This document shows positions 58,800 to 64,000 of a stretch of 64,000 nt of DNA, piece after piece. Under the pieces are notes generated by a model. That model was given only the letters and a program-made list of their open reading frames with translations. It had not been told where the DNA came from and searched no databases. This DNA is from Lentisphaerae bacterium GWF2_49_21. GTDB lineage: Bacteria > Verrucomicrobiota > Lentisphaeria > Victivallales > GWF2-50-93. Each line of letters starts with the position of its first letter. Within the stretch, counting starts at the first letter, position 1. Location of the stretch: the NCBI GenBank assembly GCA_001804805.1, contig MHBH01000061.1:1-64000 (forward strand). Reading direction: 5' to 3'. Both the position numbers and the translations under genes were made by a program.

Positions 58800-59993
58800 T
58801 TATCCTTTCTCCACCGCCAGCGGTCTCAGCTTGTGTACAATCTCCACCAGATCCTTCTGTTCGTCCATGACCGTGTTGATATCCTTGTATGCCATAGGTG
58901 ATTCATCGAGGTGTTTTTCAGAGCAATGGAAGACGATTCCCTCCATTGATTCCCGGAATTTCTCCATGCTGAAAGTCTTTGTCGCCGCATGCCTGCCCAT
59001 CACGCGTCCGGCGCCGTGGCTGCAGCTCTGGAAGGATTCCTCGTTGCCCCTGCCCTTCACGACATAGCTGGCCGTGCCCATGCTTCCGGGTATGATTCCC
59101 GTGTTCCCGAGGCTTGCGAATGTCGCACCTTTCCTGTGCACCCAGACCTTTTCACCGGAATGCTCTTCAAGCGCCGCATAATTGTGATGGATGTTTATTT
59201 TTTCAAGGCGGACAGGCACGTTGCCAATGACTCTTTTCATGGATTCCGTAATCTTCTTGAGCATGCAATCGCGGTTCATGAATGAAAAGTCTATGCAAAA
59301 ATCCAGTAGCGTCAGATATTCCTGTCCTTCATTGGAGTCGACTGGCAGAAACGCAAGATCCGGCGCTGGCAGGCTTATCCCTTGCTTCGCATTGAGTTCC
59401 TTGGCGATCCGGTTGAACCTGTCACAGACGCATTTCCCGATGTTGCGGCTCCCACTGTGAAGCATGAACCACATGAAACCTTCCTCGTCGACCTGCATCT
59501 CGATGAAATGGTTTCCACCGCCGAGAGTTCCGAGCTGTTCGGCAACCGCATCAAAAGTGACAAGTCCGTTGCCCTTGCCAAGTCCACGTAGCGACTGCTT
59601 ATGCTTTTCCAGCAAATCCTTGGCCTCATTCTTAAACACCGAATGGTCGCGCTGGTGTCTCATGCCCATCGGAATGAGGCTGCGGATCTCGCGCATGATC
59701 TCGATTTTGTCTTCACGCGAAAGAGATTCCGCCTTGAAATCAAACTTGTTAGCCATCACGCCGCAGGCTATGTCGACACCCACCATGTTAGGCGAAACGG
59801 CATCCTTAAGGGCGGACACGCCTCCTATCGGCATCCCATAGCCGGGATGGAGGTCCGGCATGAGCGCAACGTGGTCGAATATTTTGGGATGGTTGCTCAC
59901 GTTTATGGCCTGATCGAGCGCTCCCGGCTCCGGATTGGCGCACCAGGACTTGATAGGCACCCTTTGACGGTCTTTATTGAAGATTATATTCAT
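58800..59993 (-). CDS. rtcB: RNA-splicing ligase RtcB
   Basis: About 397 residues. PIKSWCANPEPGALDQAINVSN starts the family, GVDIACGVMA holds the manganese cysteine, GGGNHFIEM and HSGSRNIG follow, and SHGAGRVMGRHAAT contains the histidine that carries GMP. RtcB joins a 2',3'-cyclic phosphate end to a 5'-OH on broken or spliced RNA. The true start is MNIIFNKDRQ; the 36-residue longer frame is a tail of repeat DNA. thpR elsewhere in this window acts on related RNA ends. Confidence 0.95.
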   Translation of the reverse strand: MNIIFNKDRQRVPIKSWCANPEPGALDQAINVSNHPKIFDHVALMPDLHPGYGMPIGGVSALKDAVSPNMVGVDIACGVMANKFDFKAESLSREDKIEIMREIRSLIPMGMRHQRDHSVFKNEAKDLLEKHKQSLRGLGKGNGLVTFDAVAEQLGTLGGGNHFIEMQVDEEGFMWFMLHSGSRNIGKCVCDRFNRIAKELNAKQGISLPAPDLAFLPVDSNEGQEYLTLLDFCIDFSFMNRDCMLKKITESMKRVIGNVPVRLEKINIHHNYAALEEHSGEKVWVHRKGATFASLGNTGIIPGSMGTASYVVKGRGNEESFQSCSHGAGRVMGRHAATKTFSMEKFRESMEGIVFHCSEKHLDESPMAYKDINTVMDEQKDLVEIVHKLRPLAVEKG

Positions 59994-60303
59994 GTTTAAC
60001 CACAGAACACACTGAATACACAGAAAAAATATATACCACGAAACACACGAATGACACGAAAAAAGCCATTGGCAAGGTTTTGCTTCACAAAATCTTGCCA
60101 ATATTACTTCTAATAATCATGCAAAAAGAATACGAAATTACAGATAGTATTACTATATTTATAACGTCATTTCAGGCAAATTATAAGAGCGCTCCTACAA
60201 AGCCACTGATTCTCAAATTATTATTTGCTTTTGAATCTGGAAGCTCGTTCGTAGTTAATCTCGCAAGAGATGTTATATTTCCTAAAAATATATAATTGTA
60301 ATC
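59994..60303. other. divergent gap between rtcB and creatininase-family gene
   Basis: About 310 bases. Contains ACCACAGAACACACTGAAT and ACCACGAAACACACGAATG words near rtcB and one family E hairpin. No gene seen. Confidence 0.5.
60248..60275 (+). repeat. family E hairpin repeat, copy 4
   Basis: TTCGTAGTTAA-TCTC-GCAA-GAGA-TGTTA, with a GNRA-type GCAA loop. Confidence 0.65.
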
Positions 60304-61059
60304 ATGAACAATTCCCTCCCGAAATCCGTGCAGTTGCAGTTCATGCGGCCGGCGCAGCTGGAAGCCGCAATGAGGAAATTCCCTGCCGTATATGTACCTT
60401 TCGGCCTCATCGAGTGGCATGGCCGGCATCTTCCACTCGGAAATGACGCCCTGAAATCCCACGCTATCCTTGTGAAGTGCGCCGAAAAGTTCGGAGGCGT
60501 CGCCTATCCCCCAATATATTTCCCTTCCGCGTCCTGGGGAAACGGAGTCCTGCTTGAGGAGGACATCAAATCCAAGGTTCCGATGATCAGTTCGCTTTTC
60601 GAACTCCTGAAAAAGACAGGATTCCGGGTGATCATCGGGGTTTCCGGACACAATATCAAGGAACAGATAGAAATGATCAACAAGGCGCTTGAGCCTGTCA
60701 TCGCCGACCATACTGTCGCCGGTGTGGGCCTCTGGGAGATGTCCCTTAGCCGCTGCGCCGAATCAGACTCCGACCACGCCGCGAAATGGGAGACATCCAA
60801 CATGATGTATTTCTATCCCGAACTTGTCGACCTGAAAGAACTCGGGACAAAGCCTCTTGCACCTAGAATGAAGCCTCCGGACGGCATAGGCGGACTCGAT
60901 CCACGCAAACACGCCTCGGCCAAGGTCGGAGAACGCAATGTCGAACTCGCCATCGATGCCATCGGAAAAAAGGCCCAGGAGCTTCTTGAGTCATTGCCTC
61001 CGGACCAGCGTTCATTCAGGCTCAAGGCCATCAGCCCCGAATACTGGTGGCAGATCTGA
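60304..61059 (+). CDS. creatininase-family metal-dependent amidohydrolase
   Basis: 251 residues. FGLIEWHGRHLPLGNDAL, VSGHNIKEQ and DSDHAAKWETSNMM are the metal-binding His, Glu and Asp blocks of the creatininase superfamily, whose members open cyclic amides such as creatinine or the formamide of riboflavin and related coenzymes. Substrate here is unknown. There is no clear ribosome site at the ATG. It is divergent from rtcB and isolated on its strand. Confidence 0.88.
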   Translation: MNNSLPKSVQLQFMRPAQLEAAMRKFPAVYVPFGLIEWHGRHLPLGNDALKSHAILVKCAEKFGGVAYPPIYFPSASWGNGVLLEEDIKSKVPMISSLFELLKKTGFRVIIGVSGHNIKEQIEMINKALEPVIADHTVAGVGLWEMSLSRCAESDSDHAAKWETSNMMYFYPELVDLKELGTKPLAPRMKPPDGIGGLDPRKHASAKVGERNVELAIDAIGKKAQELLESLPPDQRSFRLKAISPEYWWQI

Positions 61060-61096
61060 TTAATCGGAATTGCCCTGTTTCTGACCATATTCCTTG

Positions 61097-61121
61097 TTTG
61101 TAGTTAATCTCGCAAGAGATG
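61097..61121 (+). repeat. family E hairpin repeat, copy 5
   Basis: TTTGTAGTTAA-TCTC-GCAA-GAGA-TG, same stem as copy 4, sense to the creatininase gene 37 bases after its stop. Confidence 0.7.
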
Positions 61122-61330
61122 CGAATATCTTGATTTAATCGGGCAGAACTCTTCATTCCGGCAAAGGAGTCCATTTCATCCTTCTAAAAATATGACAACG
61201 TATAAAGCTTCACGAATTGTAGATATATACCTTCTCCAAAATTCTTCAAGTTTTTGCTCGTAGCGTGCCGAAGCAGTCCTCCCGCGAAGCCTGCCGGACT
61301 TGGAAATGAGTTCAAGCAAGGGCTTTTTTG

Positions 61331-61359
61331 CTTGTAGTAGCGCATGTTTGCGCGTTCTT
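61331..61359 (+). repeat. family E hairpin repeat, copy 6 (variant stem)
   Basis: CTTGTAGTA-GCGCA-TGTT-TGCGC-GTTCTTC, a GC-rich stem version. Confidence 0.65.
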
Positions 61360-61373
61360 CATTTTTAAGGATC

Positions 61374-61425
61374 GCCGACCTCCAGGTCGGCATCAAGAGC
61401 CGGTCTGGAGACCGGCGCTCCATTA
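61374..61425 (+). repeat. hairpin pair including family I copy 3
   Basis: GCCGACCT-CC-AGGTCGGC (61374-61391) and GCCGGTCT-GG-AGACCGGC followed by GCTCCATTAG (61399-61425). Both stems pair perfectly. Confidence 0.7.
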
Positions 61426-61614
61426 GAGAACTAAAGAATGCTCGAACACGAGCTATCCGCCTTCACAAAAGCGCTACGGCGCGACACGCTACAAACGAAC
61501 ACCTTAAGTCCGAGTTCCTCCTTCATCTACTGAGTTTTGAAATTGGCTCATCTGCTTATTTGAAATAAGACTATCACAGGATAGCTTTTCAACTACAGGA
61601 AAAAGAGGTTTCCG

Positions 61615-62076
61615 ATGTTTCTGCGGGCACTAATAGCATTTTTAATTCTTCCGTGCGTTTTCGGAGGGATTGCTCCTCTGCTTCTGTCGCATGCCGATCC
61701 CTGGCGTGGGCATGGAATCATAATTCCCGGTGCAATCGTGATGGGATCGGGTCTTTTCCTGCTGTTATGGTGCGTCCGTGACTTCTACGTGGCAGGCAAA
61801 GGGACGCTTGCCCCGTGGGATCCGCCGAAACATCTGGTAGTCGTCGGACTTTACCGCTATTCGCGGAATCCGATGTATATTTCTCTCTTGACACTGATCG
61901 GCGGATGGGCGCTCCTGGCGGCTTCACCCCTGATTGCAGGATATCTGCTTTTTTTTGCCGTAGCTTTCCACCTGCGCGTGGTCTTCTACGAGGAACCATG
62001 CCTGTCAAAGTTGTTCGGACAGGAATGGACTGATTATAAGGCAAAAGTTTCAAGATGGATTAATTTACATTTTTAA
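61615..62076 (+). CDS. isoprenylcysteine/phospholipid methyltransferase-like membrane protein
   Basis: 153 residues with four hydrophobic segments. The C-terminal half has LVVVGLYRYSRNPMYISLLTLIGG and FYEEPCLSKLFGQEWTDYKAKV, the SAM-binding motif of ICMT/PEMT family methyltransferases. Substrate may be a lipid or isoprenoid; family members vary. AGAGG lies 7 bases before the ATG. The zinc-ribbon gene follows on the same strand after about 60 bases. Confidence 0.85.
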   Translation: MFLRALIAFLILPCVFGGIAPLLLSHADPWRGHGIIIPGAIVMGSGLFLLLWCVRDFYVAGKGTLAPWDPPKHLVVVGLYRYSRNPMYISLLTLIGGWALLAASPLIAGYLLFFAVAFHLRVVFYEEPCLSKLFGQEWTDYKAKVSRWINLHF

Positions 62077-62138
62077 ATCCGAAGCACGAATATCGGGTTA
62101 AGCACAAACTGCTCCGGATATCCTTTAGTAGGTAAATT

Positions 62139-62522
62139 ATGGATCAGAATTTAGAAAAAGATAATTTCGTGACATGCGGCAGATGCAACGCCCGGAACAG
62201 CTTCGGGAACTATGAATGCATAAGCTGCAGGGAGGTATTGGAATACGGCGACACGGACGAACCCTACATCGATGCGGAATCCACACCGAAAAGCGAGCCA
62301 GCCCTCAGGATAAACTGGTATAGGAAGAGCCTTTTCTACATTCCGCCTTTCATACTCCTGCTCATAATGCTCACGTTCTATCTCTACTATGCCGCGGATC
62401 TGCTTCTCATATTGACAATAATATTATTCTTCCCCTGGGCGACCTACTGCACAGTCGACATATACACCGACTCGAAACGCATGGAGGAAACACGGAAGTT
62501 GGACGTACCGAAGAGGGAGTGA
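62139..62522 (+). CDS. zinc-ribbon protein with two membrane helices
   Basis: 127 residues. A cytoplasmic ribbon CGRCNARNSFGNYECISC (Cys14-Cys17 and Cys29-Cys32, approximate) is followed by two hydrophobic helices (about 66-85 and 88-106) and a basic tail. Function unknown; a redox or signal sensing role is possible. The stop is 9 bases from that of the convergent acyl carrier protein. Confidence 0.7.
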   Translation: MDQNLEKDNFVTCGRCNARNSFGNYECISCREVLEYGDTDEPYIDAESTPKSEPALRINWYRKSLFYIPPFILLLIMLTFYLYYAADLLLILTIILFFPWATYCTVDIYTDSKRMEETRKLDVPKRE

Positions 62523-62531
62523 TGCTCAGCG

Positions 62532-62774
62532 TCATCCATCCTTGACCTTCTCCTTGAGATACTGGATGACCAGCCCATAGGTCTTCATCTTGTCGACCTC
62601 CTCATCCGGGATATCGAATCCGAATTCCTCCTCCAGGGCCATTACAATTTCGACAATGCTCAGGGAATCCGCCCCGAGATCCTCGATAAATCTGGATTCC
62701 GGCCTTATTTGTTCTTCTGGAATACAAAGATTGGCAATGATCACCTTTTTCACTTTTTCCTCTATTGAAGCCAT
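62532..62774 (-). CDS. acpP: acyl carrier protein
   Basis: 80 residues. DLGADSLSIVEIVMALEEEF contains the serine that receives 4'-phosphopantetheine, and FDIPDEEVDKM is the following helix. It carries growing acyl chains in fatty acid or related synthesis. AGGAGG lies 6 bases before the ATG. Fab genes are not in the window, and a degenerate acyl-carrier-like gene lies just upstream, so it may serve a specialised pathway. Confidence 0.92.
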   Translation of the reverse strand: MASIEEKVKKVIIANLCIPEEQIRPESRFIEDLGADSLSIVEIVMALEEEFGFDIPDEEVDKMKTYGLVIQYLKEKVKDG

Positions 62775-62820
62775 TTTATTCCTCCTTTGTTTTTAAGAAC
62801 ACCTTTAGAAAATTGCATAG

Positions 62821-62848
62821 ACAGGATAACAGGATTTACAGGATGGTA
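62821..62848 (+). repeat. family F CAGGAT repeat
   Basis: ACAGGATAACAGGATTTACA then GGATGG, between the two acyl-carrier-like genes. Related to the copy at 20590. Confidence 0.55.
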
Positions 62849-62861
62849 ACAACGAAAAGAT

Positions 62862-63212
62862 TCATCCATATCCCAAGTCATCAACATATTTAGTTTCTCT
62901 TGTAACTTCAGGACCGCTTGTGCAACCTGTGACTTCCTTGCTTGTCTTGACAAGTATCTTCCACACATCGTCTTCAAAATCCTTGCATTTATCCACATAT
63001 CCGGGATTCTGCTCCCGTATCAGCCTTATGAGCAGATTATACATGTCGCCAACCGTCCTTACAGATCCGGAATCGGCGTCAGATATGCTGACCTTGAATT
63101 CTTTCTCCAGCGTAATCACAAGCTCCACCGCTTCAAGTCCCATTTTAGAACCTTTCACTTTGAATTCCCGCGATTCAAATCGTATTCCCAAGTTCGAGCT
63201 GTGTTTCGACAT
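62862..63212 (-). CDS. acyl-carrier-like protein lacking the pantetheine serine
   Basis: About 116 residues. Residues 24-68 (KMGLEAVELVITLEKEFKVSI, then TVGDMYNLLIRL) fit the PVC acyl-carrier-like pattern MGLDSVELV, but the serine position is alanine, so it cannot be phosphopantetheinylated. The C-terminal part (WKILVKTSKEVTGCT, then EVTRETKYVDDLGYG) resembles the start of a second carrier domain cut off after DLG. GGAGAA lies 6 bases before the ATG. It overlaps the LacI-type gene by 38 bases. Probably a regulatory or dimerising remnant. Confidence 0.72.
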   Translation of the reverse strand: MSKHSSNLGIRFESREFKVKGSKMGLEAVELVITLEKEFKVSISDADSGSVRTVGDMYNLLIRLIREQNPGYVDKCKDFEDDVWKILVKTSKEVTGCTSGPEVTRETKYVDDLGYG

Positions 63213-64000
63213 TATGGGTTCTCCGCGGATCATGAAGATTCCCGTTTATCCGATCAAGAAGGATTTCCACGGCCTTTGCCGCAAGCTTCAACGGATCCAT
63301 CCGGACAGTCGTCAAAGCCCTTCCATTGACAACAGCTCCGGCAAAACCTCCAAACCCCATGACACCCACGTCACTGCCGATCACATATCCGCGGCGTTCG
63401 AGACGTTCACAGAGGAAAATGGCAAGCGCATCATCACCTGCAAAGACCATGACCTTCCTGTCCTTGTTGGATTTCATGATCTCAAAGATCTTCTGAAGGA
63501 GCTCTCCGGCATTTGATTCCATCCATCCTTCCACGACATTTATCTTATCCTTGGGCACCTTTCTGGAAAGCAACACCTTATTCAGCTCCTGGAAACGGAG
63601 GCGGTCGTTCTGGAAGCGATCTATCCTGCAGACCAGGAAATTCCCGTATCCCGCTTTCAAAGCCAGTTCGACCTGCATTTTCACAGCCTGTCCATGATCG
63701 GATGTCACTGAATCAATCTTCAAATCAGTGTTCCTGTCGAGGATCACCATCGGCCTGGACGTTTCAGCAAAACGTTCCAGAGCTGAATCTGGAATCCTCT
63801 GCTCGACAATTATACCATCCACAAAACCCTGGAGTCCGCCAATCGCGCATGCAATTTCAGCGCAGGCGTCGCTGCTTGGATGATGCGCAGACAATGATGT
63901 CACACATGGGGGGACGACCAGCTGGAAACCATTCTTCAGGATTTCATGCGACAGGCTGGCGTTGAGCGCATCCAGAAAATTGTTCTCGGCCTGTCCAGGG
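63175..64000 (-). CDS. LacI/GalR-type regulator sensor domain, partial at window edge
   Basis: The frame is open to the right edge, so the N-terminus, including the expected LacI helix-turn-helix, lies outside. The visible 275 residues form a periplasmic-binding-like sugar-sensing domain: SHEILKNGFQLVVPP, IVEQRIPDSALE, DGHGQAVKMQVELALKAG-type and VFAGDDALAIFLCERLERRG, DVGVMGFGG and LTTVRMDPLKLAAKAVEILL are all typical. It probably represses sugar genes outside the window. It overlaps the acyl-carrier-like gene by 38 bases, so it is transcribed with it. Confidence 0.85.
   Translation of the reverse strand, partial: PGQAENNFLDALNASLSHEILKNGFQLVVPPCVTSLSAHHPSSDACAEIACAIGGLQGFVDGIIVEQRIPDSALERFAETSRPMVILDRNTDLKIDSVTSDHGQAVKMQVELALKAGYGNFLVCRIDRFQNDRLRFQELNKVLLSRKVPKDKINVVEGWMESNAGELLQKIFEIMKSNKDRKVMVFAGDDALAIFLCERLERRGYVIGSDVGVMGFGGFAGAVVNGRALTTVRMDPLKLAAKAVEILLDRINGNLHDPRRTHNVETQLELGNTI

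Larger units (their letters stand above)
61060..61614. other. intergenic repeat mosaic
   Basis: 555 bases with no supported gene. Holds two family E hairpins (61097, 61331), a GCCGACCT/AGGTCGGC hairpin (61374-61391) and a family I hairpin (61399). Short open frames on both strands run through these. Confidence 0.65.

Noticed and set aside
61184-61568. Short frames on both strands in the repeat mosaic
   Set aside because: They follow hairpin repeats and have no ribosome site or domain.

Overview
The window reads as a chromosomal segment of an anaerobic, Gram-negative, heterotrophic bacterium of the PVC superphylum, most likely Lentisphaerota or a close relative. This is inferred from family content and was not checked by any search. 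The indications are pseudopilin-like proteins with an H-X9-DG C-terminus, a uroporphyrinogen-decarboxylase-family methyltransferase divergent from an AraC regulator, a GH38 alpha-mannosidase, a very large secreted PQQ-propeller/CBM9-like protein, a kinase-like protein with a right-handed beta-helix tail, acyl-carrier-like proteins of the MGL(D/E)xVEL type, several lipoproteins, and RtcB/ThpR RNA-repair enzymes. No rRNA, tRNA or CRISPR array was recognised.

Layout. 1-3.2 kb: AT-rich accessory region of small membrane proteins and a membrane-anchored ankyrin protein. 3.3-4.7 kb: Fic AMP-transferase behind palindromic operators. 4.8-8.3 kb: three-gene anaerobic glycerol-3-phosphate-type oxidoreductase module (DUF1667, FAD/NAD oxidoreductase, GlpA-like dehydrogenase). 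8.4-18.8 kb: secreted giant propeller protein, GH38 alpha-mannosidase and a Sel1/TPR protein. 18.8-21.8 kb: minus-strand housekeeping run nadD - rsfS - unknown - rodA. 22-32.4 kb: orphan OppC-type permease, pseudokinase/beta-helix protein, lipase, glycosyltransferase, epimerase, DUF362 protein, URO-D methyltransferase and AraC regulator. 32.5-34 kb: small genes and a RAYT-type IS200-like transposase framed by inverted hairpins. 34-40.9 kb: HAD phosphatase, thpR, a tandem pair of degenerate trypsin-fold proteins, thiL-tsaE and a cardiolipin synthase. 41-45.3 kb: three related H-X9-DG pseudopilin-like genes, one fused to a multi-pass membrane protein, divergent from an HTH/zinc-ribbon regulator. 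45.7-54.6 kb: exported proteins (P1-peptidase/C39 fusion lipoprotein, carbonic anhydrase lipoprotein, CocE-like hydrolase lipoprotein, membrane-fusion protein, a G/W/Y-rich repeat protein). 54.8-58.7 kb: etfB-etfA-acyl-CoA dehydrogenase-rpoZ. 58.8-64 kb: rtcB, creatininase-family amidase, isoprenylcysteine-methyltransferase-like protein, two acyl-carrier-like genes and a LacI-type regulator that runs off the right edge.

The most unusual thing is between the genes. Several families of short hairpin repeats recur. Members of a family keep the flanks and loop but change both arms of the stem together, so pairing is preserved. They cluster at the 3' ends of genes in the sense orientation, and in several cases the stop codon lies inside or directly against the repeat. 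A RAYT transposase is present and is bracketed by hairpins of similar design, so a REP/RAYT-like mobile system is a plausible source. The second notable item is the mirrored pair of promoters at 44.7-44.8 kb, whose -10 boxes are overlaid by 10-bp-phased ATAG boxes on both sides.
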